Source: an uncultured Pelagibacteraceae bacterium
GTDB taxonomy: Bacteria; Pseudomonadota; Alphaproteobacteria; Pelagibacterales; Pelagibacteraceae
Direction: 5' to 3'
NCBI GenBank assembly: GCA_902595535.1
Contig: CACJQI010000001.1
Coordinates: 124,001-188,000, forward strand
Length of the DNA stretch: 64,000 nucleotides
Position 1 is the stretch's first letter. Every line of letters starts with the position of its first letter. This document shows, in pieces, positions 39,103 to 46,284 of the stretch. The position numbers were made by a program, and so were the translations under genes. The notes beneath the pieces are model-generated. The model had not been told where the DNA came from and did not search any database. It was given only the letters and a program-made list of their open reading frames with translations.

Positions 39103-40521
39103 TTATTTTAGCTTAACTCCAAGATATCTTCGTTGATTTTGATTATTATATGTTGCTAGTAAAATTGTATTTTGATTTGAACTTATGACTTTTTGAACAA
39201 CTTTCCTCAAATCATTAATTGATCTAATCTTTTTCTTTTGTGCTTCAGTAATGATATGATTAACCGCTAATGTAGTGTTTTTTAGGGGACTGTCATCATC
39301 GATTTTTGTTACTACTACTCCTTTAATTTGATTGGGTAGTTTTCTAGTTTTAATATCTTCACTAGTTAATAGTCTTACAGTTATTTTTAAATTTTCTATT
39401 TCTGAAGTTTGTTTTTCAATTGGTTTTTTTTTCTTTTCGCTTACTTTAAAATCATCGGATGTTTCTAGTCTTCCTAACAAGACATTTTTTGTTAATTCTC
39501 TTTGATTTCTCCAAATTTTAACATTAACATTTTTACCAACTTTTGTTTTTGCAACAATTGCTGGTAATTCTTTCATTTGATTTATTCTAACTCCATTAAA
39601 TTCTAAAATTATATCTCCTGCTTTTATTCCTGCTTTTTCAGATGGGCTATTTTCTGCAACACTTGCAACTAATGCACCTCTAGGTTCATCTAATTTTTCA
39701 ACCTCAGCTATTTCCGCTGTCACATCTTGAATTCTAACTCCAAGCCATCCTCTTTTTGTTTCTCCAAATTCTATTAATTGATCAATTACTATCTTTGCGC
39801 TATTTGCTGGAATTGAAAAACCAATTCCGATTGAACCATTTCTACCAAGTATTGCAGTGTTAATTCCTATCACATCACCTTTCATGTCAAATAATGGGCC
39901 ACCTGAATTTCCAGAATTAATTGAAGCATCTGTTTGAATGTAATCCTCATATCTAGATAATCCAATTGATCTATTTCTAGCTGAAATAATTCCTGAAGTA
40001 ACCGTTCCACCCAATCCAAATGGGTTTCCAATAGCAATAACCCAATCACCTATTCTTGCTTTGTCTGAGTTCCCAAATGCAACGGGAGTAAATTTATCTT
40101 CTGTTTCTAATTGTAAGACTGCAATATCTGACAATGGATCAGCACCCACAACTTTCGCTTTATATTCTTCGTCACCATTTACTCTAACAATAATATCCTC
40201 TGCATCTTGAATTACATGATTATTTGTTACAACTATGCCCTTTGCATCAATTATAAAACCTGAACCAAGTGCTGATGATTTTCTTTCTTGAGGAGTTCCA
40301 AACTCTTTAAACATGTCTTCAAAAGGAGATCCTGGAGGAAATTGAAATGGAAATGGGTTAGTATTCGTTACAACAGTTTGAGTAGTTGAAATGTTTACAA
40401 CTGATGGCATTAATCTCTCAGCTAGATCAGCAAAAGATGCTGGTACAGATTTTGAATTTGATAATGTTGAAACACTAAAAGTAAAAAATACTGTTAAGAG
40501 TAAAAATTGAATTTTTTTCAT
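39103..40521 (-). CDS. degP: Periplasmic serine protease, DegP/HtrA (Do) family
   Basis: A protein of 472 residues with a signal peptide. The trypsin-like domain has catalytic His102 (VVTNNHVI), Asp132 (DPLSDIAVL) and Ser206 (INSGNSGGPL). Two PDZ domains follow (about 245-345 and 375-470). It degrades or refolds misfolded envelope proteins. It belongs to the unit hflK-hflC-DUF2065-degP-miaA, a common alphaproteobacterial arrangement for membrane quality control. One base separates it from the DUF2065 gene. Confidence 0.94.
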   Translation of the reverse strand: MKKIQFLLLTVFFTFSVSTLSNSKSVPASFADLAERLMPSVVNISTTQTVVTNTNPFPFQFPPGSPFEDMFKEFGTPQERKSSALGSGFIIDAKGIVVTNNHVIQDAEDIIVRVNGDEEYKAKVVGADPLSDIAVLQLETEDKFTPVAFGNSDKARIGDWVIAIGNPFGLGGTVTSGIISARNRSIGLSRYEDYIQTDASINSGNSGGPLFDMKGDVIGINTAILGRNGSIGIGFSIPANSAKIVIDQLIEFGETKRGWLGVRIQDVTAEIAEVEKLDEPRGALVASVAENSPSEKAGIKAGDIILEFNGVRINQMKELPAIVAKTKVGKNVNVKIWRNQRELTKNVLLGRLETSDDFKVSEKKKKPIEKQTSEIENLKITVRLLTSEDIKTRKLPNQIKGVVVTKIDDDSPLKNTTLAVNHIITEAQKKKIRSINDLRKVVQKVISSNQNTILLATYNNQNQRRYLGVKLK

Positions 40522-40522
40522 A

Positions 40523-40708
40523 CTAACTTTTGATATAATAAATAATTATAAAACCTATAATTGCAAATATTAGTCCACCAGATCTTAATTGACTATCACT
40601 TACAAGTTCTAATCTTTTTAACATATTTCTCATTTTTGATGGAAATATGGCATATAAAATTCCCTCAATAAAAAGAAACAGACCAAATGCAATGATCAAT
40701 TCTTTCAT
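40523..40708 (-). CDS. DUF2065 family small membrane protein
   Basis: A protein of 61 residues with helices at about 3-22 and 43-60. The segment EGILYAIFPSKMRNMLKRLELVSDSQLRSGGLIFAIIGFIIIYYI matches the DUF2065 (YjeT-like) pattern. Function is unknown. It is regularly found beside hflC, as here (9 bases downstream of hflC and one base upstream of degP). Confidence 0.85.
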   Translation of the reverse strand: MKELIIAFGLFLFIEGILYAIFPSKMRNMLKRLELVSDSQLRSGGLIFAIIGFIIIYYIKS

Positions 40709-40717
40709 AAAGATAGC

Positions 40718-41587
40718 TTATTCTGATTTAGGTTTTATATTTCCAAAAAATTTAAAAAATTCACTATCTGGAGATAAAATTAAAGATGTATCTCCACCAA
40801 TTAACGCAGTTTCGTATGCTTGCATTGCCCTATAGAAGGCAAAAAACTCAGGATCTCTTCCAAAAGCTTCAGCAAAAATTTTATTTCTTTCACCATCACC
40901 TTCACCTTTCATAATCTCAGATTTCTTTTGCGCATCAGCCAAAATTACAGTTACTTCTTTGTCAGCAGTTGATGTAATAGTTACCGCCATCTCAGCTCCT
41001 CTTGCTCTAAATTCTTTAGCTTCTCTTTCCCTCTCAGTCTGCATTCTTCTATAAATTGCATCACTGTTTGCTTGGGGAAGATCTGCTCTTTTAATCCTTA
41101 CATCTACAATTTCAATTCCAAAATTTTTAGCCTCAGTATTTACTCCTTCTTGAATAAGGGTCATTTGTTTAGTTCTATCTTTAGATAAAAGAGTTTGTAG
41201 CTCTTGCTGACCAAGAACATTTCTAATTCTTGAGTTTATAATTGTTGATAATCTTGATCTTGCAACCCTTTCATTTCCAACTGAAATATAGAATTTTAAA
41301 GGATCAACAATTTTAAATCTTGCAAATGCATCTACAATTAATCTTTTTTGATCAGATGCAATAACCTCTTCAGGAGGTGTATCTAAATTTAAAATTCTTT
41401 TATCTAAATAAACTACGTTTTGAATAAATGGAATTTTAAAATTTAATCCTGGTTCTATTATAATTCTTTTAGGATCACCAAACTGAAGGACGATTGCTTG
41501 ATTTACTTCTTTAATGATAAAGACTGAAAAGAAAACAAGAGCCCCTAAGACAGCAACTATTGGAAGTAATATTTTTTGTACTTTCAT
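40718..41587 (-). CDS. hflC: FtsH modulator HflC
   Basis: A protein of 289 residues with one N-terminal membrane helix (about 8-26), then a band 7/SPFH domain (NQAIVLQFGDPKRIIIEPGLNFKIPFIQNVVYLDKRILNLD) and a long coiled coil rich in Arg/Glu/Ala (RRMQTEREREAKEFRARGAEMA). With HflK it forms the cage that encloses FtsH in the inner membrane. Its ATG directly follows the hflK stop. Confidence 0.94.
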   Translation of the reverse strand: MKVQKILLPIVAVLGALVFFSVFIIKEVNQAIVLQFGDPKRIIIEPGLNFKIPFIQNVVYLDKRILNLDTPPEEVIASDQKRLIVDAFARFKIVDPLKFYISVGNERVARSRLSTIINSRIRNVLGQQELQTLLSKDRTKQMTLIQEGVNTEAKNFGIEIVDVRIKRADLPQANSDAIYRRMQTEREREAKEFRARGAEMAVTITSTADKEVTVILADAQKKSEIMKGEGDGERNKIFAEAFGRDPEFFAFYRAMQAYETALIGGDTSLILSPDSEFFKFFGNIKPKSE

Positions 41588-42691
41588 TTAATTTGTCGCT
41601 TTCTTTTTATTCAATTCAGGTAATGGAAGATAAGGAACTACACCTGATCCAGCATTTTTCTCTATAATCACTTTTTCAATATCAGCTAATACTTTTTCCA
41701 TAGTCTCTAAATACATTCTTTCTTGAGTGACTTCTTTAGCTTTTGCATACTCATCATAAATTGAAATAAATCTACTAGCTTCACCTTCTGCTTTAGCAAC
41801 CACTTGTTTTTTATAGGCTTGAGCCGCTTGTAAAATTTTTTGCGCTTCCCCTCTAGCTCTTGGAATTACATCATTTGCATATGCTTCAGCTTCGTTTTTA
41901 GATCTTTCCATGTCAGCTCTTGCAGCTTGTACATCTCTAAATGCATCAATAACTTGATCTGGTGGATCGGCTTTTTGAGTTTGTACTTGTGTTACTTGAA
42001 TACCACTTTGATATTCATCTAAGATTGATTGAATAATTTCTTGAGTTTCTAATTCTATTTTTGCTCTTCCTTCTGTTAAAATAGGTTGAATATCACTTTT
42101 AGCAATTACTTCCCTCATTGCTGTTTCTGCCGCAGCTTTAACCGTTCCCTCAGGATCTTGAATTTCAAATAAAAATTTACCTGCATCTTTTATTACCCAA
42201 AATACTGAAAAGTCGATGTTAACAATATTTTCATCACCAGTTAACATTAAACTTTCTTGTGGTACATCTGCAACTCCTCCTCCAGTTGAAAAACCACTCT
42301 CTCTTTCAGATCTAAAACCTATATCCATTCGATTAACTTTTGTAACTTTAGGAGTTTCAACAGTTTCTACTGGAAAAGGTATATGATAGTTAAGTCCAGG
42401 TTGAGTTGTTTTGACAAATTTTCCAAATCTTAAAACTACACCCTGTTCATCTGGTAACACTCTATATAATCCACTTGCAAGCCATACAAAAAGTAAAATA
42501 AGCAATATTAATCCGATTGGTTTTCCACCTGATTTACTTCCTCCAGGTAAAAATTTATTAATTTTATTTTGAATATCTCTAATAATTGCATCTATGTCTG
42601 GTGGTTTTGGTCCTCTACCTGAACCATTTCCTCCTCCACCTGGGGGTGATCCCCACGGACTTCCACCTCTTCCTTTGAAATCATCAGACAT
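41588..42691 (-). CDS. hflK: FtsH modulator HflK
   Basis: A protein of 367 residues from ATG at 42691 (MSDDFKGRGGSPWGSPPGGGG), the usual glycine-rich start of HflK. The open frame continues to 42922, but that extension runs opposite the mrp gene and is not HflK-like. One membrane helix at about 58-76 is followed by an SPFH domain (LPDEQGVVLRFGKFVKTTQPGLNYHIPFPVE) and a coiled coil. It partners HflC in control of FtsH. Divergent from mrp. Confidence 0.94.
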   Translation of the reverse strand: MSDDFKGRGGSPWGSPPGGGGNGSGRGPKPPDIDAIIRDIQNKINKFLPGGSKSGGKPIGLILLILLFVWLASGLYRVLPDEQGVVLRFGKFVKTTQPGLNYHIPFPVETVETPKVTKVNRMDIGFRSERESGFSTGGGVADVPQESLMLTGDENIVNIDFSVFWVIKDAGKFLFEIQDPEGTVKAAAETAMREVIAKSDIQPILTEGRAKIELETQEIIQSILDEYQSGIQVTQVQTQKADPPDQVIDAFRDVQAARADMERSKNEAEAYANDVIPRARGEAQKILQAAQAYKKQVVAKAEGEASRFISIYDEYAKAKEVTQERMYLETMEKVLADIEKVIIEKNAGSGVVPYLPLPELNKKKATN

Positions 42692-42740
42692 GCCAAAGTA
42701 TATAGTGTCTTTATTGCAAAAAACAAGTAATGATAAAAAT
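42692..42740. promoter_or_regulatory. Short divergent promoter region hflK / mrp
   Basis: Only 49 bases separate the hflK and mrp start codons, so promoters for both directions must lie here or inside the coding ends. No individual box is convincing by eye. The mrp ATG at 42741 lacks a Shine-Dalgarno sequence. Confidence 0.35.
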
Positions 42741-43565
42741 ATGACTGATAAAAAGCCAGAACTAAGTGACGCAATGAAAAGGAAGCTAGAGCCTAAGAAA
42801 TTTACGAAAAATCCAATACTAGGAACCAAATTTACGATCGCAATTTCTAGTGCAAAAGGAGGAGTGGGTAAATCTACATTTGCAACGAATCTTGCGCTAG
42901 CTTTAAAACAAGTTGGATGCAAAGTTGGATTATTGGATGCTGATATCTATGGTCCCTCAATTCCAAAAATGTTTGATATAAATGAAAAACCAAAAAGTGA
43001 TGGTCAAAAACTTGATCCAATTACAAAATATGAAATTCAATGCATGTCAATTGGATTTTTAGCTGACCAACAAACTCCCATGATATGGCGTGGTCCAATG
43101 GTAACAAGTGCAATTAAAACATTTACTCAAAAAGTTAACTGGAAAGATTTAGATTTTATAATCGTTGATATGCCCCCAGGAACGGGTGACACTCAGTTAA
43201 CTTTTTCGCAAGAAATTAAAATGGATGGGGCAATAATAGTCTCAACTCCTCAAGAAGTAGCTTTATTGGATGTGAAAAGAGGAATTAAAATGTTTGATAA
43301 GCTTGGAGTTAAAATTTTAGGGTTAGTTGATAACATGAGTTATTTTACTGGAGACGATGGCAAGAAATATAAAATTTTTGGTGAAGGTGGGGTTAGAAAA
43401 ACTGCAGAGGAATTTGAAAAAGAATTTTTAGGAGAAATTCCTATTAATCCTGAAGTTGGGAAAAATGGAGATGAAGGTAAACCTATTGTCGAAGCTAATC
43501 CTGAACATGAGATTTCAAAAATTTATTTAAATTTTGCAAATAAAATTAAATCAACTTATCTTTAA
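42741..43565 (+). CDS. mrp: Mrp/NBP35-family iron-sulfur cluster carrier ATPase
   Basis: A protein of 274 residues from ATG at 42741; longer in-frame starts run into the hflK coding region. The deviant Walker A is [20 protein letters not shown], followed by [36 protein letters not shown] and [14 protein letters not shown] membrane-independent P-loop NTPase of the ApbC/Mrp type, thought to load or transfer Fe-S clusters. The CxxC pair found in many Mrp proteins is replaced by [17 protein letters not shown], so cluster binding is uncertain. The last 20 bases overlap the convergent thyX. Confidence 0.92.
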   Translation: MTDKKPELSDAMKRKLEPKKFTKNPILGTKFTIAISSAKGGVGKSTFATNLALALKQVGCKVGLLDADIYGPSIPKMFDINEKPKSDGQKLDPITKYEIQCMSIGFLADQQTPMIWRGPMVTSAIKTFTQKVNWKDLDFIIVDMPPGTGDTQLTFSQEIKMDGAIIVSTPQEVALLDVKRGIKMFDKLGVKILGLVDNMSYFTGDDGKKYKIFGEGGVRKTAEEFEKEFLGEIPINPEVGKNGDEGKPIVEANPEHEISKIYLNFANKIKSTYL

Positions 43566-44493
43566 GGTCAAAAGCAGTCATTAATTCGTTCCACTCTCTT
43601 TTAGAAAGTCCTGAACTATCAACATCAACATTTTCACCTTTAATAAGTTTTTGAATTATTGCTTTTCCTTTTGCAGAAACTTCTGTTCCACCTACTCTAT
43701 AATCCATAAATGCATCATAGGTGATTGGAACCCATTTTTTAACAGTATCTAACATTATATCTGCATAAACTCTTATTTCATATTGCGCATGACTATCGGC
43801 TCTTAGTCTCAGAAAGTTCATTAAATTTAATAAATCAGTTTTCCAGTACCACTGTGTATAAGTATTTAAAGTTAAGTTCATTCTAGCAAGTTCTCTTGCT
43901 AACCCTTTTTTATCTTCATCAATTGTTGAACCATCAAATCTTTCATTCAACATGGTTTCGTAATTATCATATGTTCTTTCAGCATCGTTTTTTAAAAGCT
44001 CTAAAACCTCTTTTGCTTGTTCGCCTTCTAAAACATCTCCTCTACCTTGACGGTTACTTGTGGATTGAGCTGCTAAATTATCAGCAGATGGTAAATAAAA
44101 TTCTTTATCTAAAATTGAATATCTCGCAGAATACTCATTTACATTTGCAGTTCTGTGTCTAATCCATTGACGTGCAATAAATATTGGTAGTTTAATATGA
44201 TATTTAATTTCACACATTTCGAATGGTGTACTATGCCAATGTCTCATTAAGTATTTTATTAAACCTTTATCGGTAGACACTTGCTTGGTTCCTTTTCCAT
44301 AAGAAACTCTTGCAGATTGGACAATTGATGTATCGTCTCCCATGTAATCAATTACTCTTACAAATCCATGATCTAAAGCTGGAATTGCTTCATAAAGTAT
44401 GTTTTCAAGCTCAGGAGCAGTAACTCTTTTAGTCTGATTGCTTTGAGACTGTTGATTTTTGATTTCGTCTGCTTGTTCTTTTGTTAATTTCAT
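43546..44493 (-). CDS. thyX: Flavin-dependent thymidylate synthase
   Basis: A protein of 315 residues from ATG at 44493; the open frame extends to 44616 but would enter the tmRNA gene. The ThyX motif appears as [14 protein letters not shown] (112-125). Substrate and FAD contacts such as HWHSTPFEM and [19 protein letters not shown] are present. It methylates dUMP using methylene-THF and reduced FAD without a linked dihydrofolate reductase. It converges on mrp with a 20-base overlap. Confidence 0.95.
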   Translation of the reverse strand: MKLTKEQADEIKNQQSQSNQTKRVTAPELENILYEAIPALDHGFVRVIDYMGDDTSIVQSARVSYGKGTKQVSTDKGLIKYLMRHWHSTPFEMCEIKYHIKLPIFIARQWIRHRTANVNEYSARYSILDKEFYLPSADNLAAQSTSNRQGRGDVLEGEQAKEVLELLKNDAERTYDNYETMLNERFDGSTIDEDKKGLARELARMNLTLNTYTQWYWKTDLLNLMNFLRLRADSHAQYEIRVYADIMLDTVKKWVPITYDAFMDYRVGGTEVSAKGKAIIQKLIKGENVDVDSSGLSKREWNELMTAFDLKDKLI

Positions 44494-44534
44494 GATTGTT
44501 ATTGAATCTATTGTAATTACTTTTATATTAATAA

Positions 44535-44794
44535 TGTTGGTTTTCCAACTACGACGATAAACGAATTTCGTAATAACCATTGCGGACGTGGGGGCAGTAC
44601 CCACCACCTCCACCATTACAACTTATGGGGGTGAACTAGATTCGACGGATGACTAAAGGCTATTCTTTCGTTCGGGATTGTTCCACCGTGACGGGCTAAT
44701 TTATAATTGCTAACGAAAGTTACGCACTTGCTGCCTAATTAACTTTGTTAATTAAGTAGACGGGGTCCGGGGCACCTGGCAACAGAACGCCCCC
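44535..44794 (+). ncRNA. ssrA: tmRNA, circularly permuted two-piece gene (ssrA)
   Basis: The acceptor piece comes first, ending CACCTCC-A-CCA at 44605-44615. An 11-base spacer follows, then the coding piece opens GGGGGTG at 44627-44633. CACCTCC and GGGGGTG pair over 7 positions with one G-U, forming the tRNA-like acceptor stem. The tag frame GCT...GCC at 44709-44735 encodes ANESYALAA, then TAA. A perfect 8-bp hairpin follows (TAATTAAC at 44736-44743 with GTTAATTA at 44747-44754). The 3' end is a GGGGC/GCCCC stem (44769-44773 with 44789-44793) capped by CTG-GCAA-CAG. The 5' boundary is approximate, at the hairpin GTTGG-TTTT-CCAAC. The gene rescues stalled ribosomes. Confidence 0.93.
44769..44794 (+). 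repeat. ssrA-end repeat copy 1 (left type, inside ssrA)
   Basis: This is the resident copy within the tmRNA gene. It has GGGG, then ACCTGG, the core CAACAGAACG (44780-44789) and CCCCC. Copies 2, 3 and 4 share the core in the same orientation. Copies 1 and 3 share the left-type form (GGGG-N-ACCTG before the core, CCCCCTT after it), each followed within about 12 bases by an ATG. Confidence 0.85.
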
Positions 44795-44800
44795 TTTTTT
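44789..44800 (+). terminator. Intrinsic terminator-like end of ssrA
   Basis: The closing GGGGC/GCCCC stem of the coding piece runs straight into six T residues at 44795-44800, the layout of an intrinsic terminator. The hairpin is shared with the tmRNA 3' structure. The downstream gene starts at 44806, so some read-through would transcribe it. Confidence 0.6.
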
Positions 44801-44805
44801 AATTT

Positions 44806-45318
44806 ATGCCATTTACACCATTCCACATAGTAGCAGGAACATCAATCAAATCAGTTTTTCCGAAATACTTTAGTTTTTCAACGTTTGCTTTGACAAATGT
44901 TTTGATTGATTGTGAGGCGCTCTATTACTATTTCACAACTGGTATTCTTGAACATAAATTTTTTCATACAATTTTTGGAGTATCAATTGTTGCAATTGTT
45001 TGTGCAACATTAGGTAAACCTGTTTGTGAGTTTGGTTTAAGAATTTGGAATAAAACTTTAAAGATGGAAAATATTAAATGGTTTAAAACTGAAATAAAAA
45101 TAAATAATTTTTCCTCATGGATTGGTGCGATTACTGGTGCTTTATCGCAGTTAATACTTGATAGTATTATGCACAGAGATATGACACCTTTGTTTCCATT
45201 TAGTAATGAAAATATCTTTCTAAGAATAGTTTCTGTTGATAACCTGCATTATATCTGTCTTGGATTATTTATAATTGGAGTATTTATTTATTTGTTAAAA
45301 AAACTTCTTTTTAAATAA
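44806..45318 (+). CDS. Membrane protein, DUF457/YdjM-like metal-dependent hydrolase family (island gene 1)
   Basis: A protein of 170 residues starting 12 bases after the end of ssrA. MPFTPFHIVAGTSIKSVFP is the typical opening of YdjM/DUF457-type membrane hydrolases. Further His/Asp residues expected for a metal site appear in LEHKFFHTIFG and LILDSIMHRDMTPLFPF. Four hydrophobic helices; it ends FIYLLKKLLFK. The biochemical role is not established; some relatives are SOS-regulated. It is the sole gene between repeat copies 1 and 2 and is probably accessory. Confidence 0.7.
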   Translation: MPFTPFHIVAGTSIKSVFPKYFSFSTFALTNVLIDCEALYYYFTTGILEHKFFHTIFGVSIVAIVCATLGKPVCEFGLRIWNKTLKMENIKWFKTEIKINNFSSWIGAITGALSQLILDSIMHRDMTPLFPFSNENIFLRIVSVDNLHYICLGLFIIGVFIYLLKKLLFK

Positions 45319-45378
45319 CATGTTTTTACAATGAAGTATTTTGATAAAGTGAGCAAATATGCTAATTTCTAATCTAAT

Positions 45379-45398
45379 GCCGGGCAACAGAACGCCCC
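45379..45398 (+). repeat. ssrA-end repeat copy 2 (right type)
   Basis: The sequence is GCCGGGCAACAGAACGCCCC. The core CAACAGAACG (45385-45394) equals that inside ssrA. The preceding bases (TGCCGGG) differ from copy 1 but match copy 4. It lies 60 bases after the stop of island gene 1, in the same orientation as ssrA. Confidence 0.85.
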
Positions 45399-45444
45399 TT
45401 TAAAAGTTAAAATAATCCTTTGAATATTATCGTTAATATATTCT

Positions 45445-45476
45445 GATCGGGATATGATCGGGATATGATCGGGATT
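45445..45476 (+). repeat. Short tandem repeat GATCGGGATAT, three units (left of DUF805 gene)
   Basis: Units start at 45445, 45456 and 45467 with an exact 11-base period; the last ends GATT instead of GATAT. The same unit occurs twice, in the same orientation, at 45930-45950 on the other side of the DUF805 gene. The GC-richer unit stands out from the AT-rich background. Confidence 0.85.
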
Positions 45477-45480
45477 ATAA

Positions 45481-45888
45481 TTATTTTCTTGGTTGAACAC
45501 CAAATCTGTTTTTGCCTTTTTTTCCAGATTGAGAAAACCAGAATGCCCATAGTCCTAGAGTCAAAATATAAATGACATAGCCAGTTCCCAAAAACTCGTC
45601 TGCAATAAAACCAGGTATAAAAATACATTGCATCCACCCTGATTGGTTAATATCGTGCAAACGTCTTGCTGCAACTGCAATAGAAGGGATAAATATTGGT
45701 ATCAATAGAACTAATGTTGCTCCATAAAATGCTTCATCTGATACACCGCTAAACCCTAAAAGAAAACCTGCAACAAAAAAGTATACAAAACAAAATAGAA
45801 TGAAGTACCAAAACTCAGACCTTGATGCTCTTCCATCAAACTTGGCATACTTCCCAAAACATGTTCTTAGCGATTCTGTAAATCCCAT
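45481..45888 (-). CDS. DUF805 family membrane protein (island gene 2)
   Basis: A protein of 135 residues. CFGKYAKFDGRASRSEFWYFILF, the IAVAARRLHDINQSGW segment and the final NRFG are the DUF805 signatures. Four hydrophobic helices. Function unknown; the family is common on accessory DNA and beside phage genes. It is the only gene between repeat copies 2 and 3 and runs opposite to the island genes on either side. It is bracketed by GATCGGGATAT repeats, the left one ending four bases beyond its stop. Confidence 0.85.
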   Translation of the reverse strand: MGFTESLRTCFGKYAKFDGRASRSEFWYFILFCFVYFFVAGFLLGFSGVSDEAFYGATLVLLIPIFIPSIAVAARRLHDINQSGWMQCIFIPGFIADEFLGTGYVIYILTLGLWAFWFSQSGKKGKNRFGVQPRK

Positions 45889-45929
45889 AATTTAACTTAA
45901 CAATCGAATGGGTTTAAGTCAAAAAAATT

Positions 45930-45950
45930 GATCGGGATATGATCGGGATT
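45930..45950 (+). repeat. Short tandem repeat GATCGGGATAT, two units (right of DUF805 gene)
   Basis: Units at 45930 and 45941 repeat the left-hand array (GATCGGGATAT then GATCGGGATT). Same orientation, about 41 bases upstream of the DUF805 start. The pair therefore flanks a segment of about 450 bases as direct repeats. Confidence 0.85.
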
Positions 45951-46007
45951 TTGGTTAAAATTCTCGTTATTCAATTCAAATTATTTGCGAATAATGGTAC
46001 TTTGTTT

Positions 46008-46033
46008 GGGGAACCTGACAACAGAACGCCCCC
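46008..46033 (+). repeat. ssrA-end repeat copy 3 (left type)
   Basis: It reads GGGG-A-ACCTGA, the core CAACAGAACG (46019-46028) and CCCCC. It resembles the resident ssrA end much more than copies 2 and 4 do, keeping both arms of the GGGG/CCCC stem. It is followed by TTAAATT and the ATG of island gene 3 at 46041, mirroring the layout of copy 1 and island gene 1. Confidence 0.85.
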
Positions 46034-46040
46034 TTAAATT

Positions 46041-46253
46041 ATGAGCAAAAAAGAAATTTACGAGTCCGTTGCTAATAGTGGAATTGATTGGGTAGATTGG
46101 ATTTTTGACAATACTGTAGATTTACTAATTTATTTAGGTGATAAAACTGGACTAGGTTATACAGGAATAAATGTACTAATACTAATAGTTGTTTTGTTAA
46201 TAATTTTTATATCTGTTGGTTTAAATATATATTTGTTAAAAAAAACAAAATAG
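46041..46253 (+). CDS. Small single-helix membrane protein, unknown (island gene 3)
   Basis: A protein of 70 residues. The N-terminal soluble part is MSKKEIYESVANSGIDWVDWIFDNTVDLLIYLGDKTGLG. One membrane helix at about 44-63 follows, and the protein ends NIYLLKKTK. It starts 7 bases after repeat copy 3 and stops just before copy 4. No family recognised. The tail YLLKK is also found at the end of island gene 1, perhaps by chance. Codon use looks like its neighbours. Confidence 0.55.
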   Translation: MSKKEIYESVANSGIDWVDWIFDNTVDLLIYLGDKTGLGYTGINVLILIVVLLIIFISVGLNIYLLKKTK

Positions 46254-46256
46254 TTT

Positions 46257-46277
46257 GCCGGGCAACAGAACGTCCCC
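46257..46277 (+). repeat. ssrA-end repeat copy 4 (right type)
   Basis: It reads GCCGGG, the core CAACAGAACG with one change after it (T for C), then CCCC. The upstream TGCCGGG matches copy 2. It ends 8 bases before the ppdK stop codon and forms the distal boundary of the island. The original neighbour of ssrA was therefore probably the 3' end of ppdK. Confidence 0.85.
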
Positions 46278-46284
46278 GATTAAT

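Noticed and set aside
42594-42740. Proline-rich N-terminal extension of Mrp
   Set aside because: It is the mirror of the glycine-rich HflK coding region; Mrp proteins start near the ATG at 42741.
42692-42922. N-terminal extension of HflK by 77 residues
   Set aside because: The open frame runs opposite the conserved P-loop region of mrp; the known glycine-rich HflK start lies at 42691.
44494-44534. Riboswitch upstream of thyX or ssrA
   Set aside because: The space is too short and no conserved aptamer pattern is visible. Leaders of leuA and ilvB were also checked by eye without a convincing attenuator or riboswitch.
44494-44616. Longer ThyX N-terminus
   Set aside because: The extension would be encoded by the antisense of the tmRNA acceptor piece; ThyX similarity begins at 44493.
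45445-45476. CRISPR-like repeats
   Set aside because: The 11-base units are directly adjacent without spacers.
45407-45637. 76-residue minus-strand frame overlapping the DUF805 gene
   Set aside because: The DUF805 frame (45481-45888) carries the family signatures, and this alternative frame crosses the short repeats.
44769-46277. Integron cassette array or CRISPR array
   Set aside because: There are only four repeats with gene-length, unequal spacing, no attC-type pairing, no integron integrase and no cas genes.
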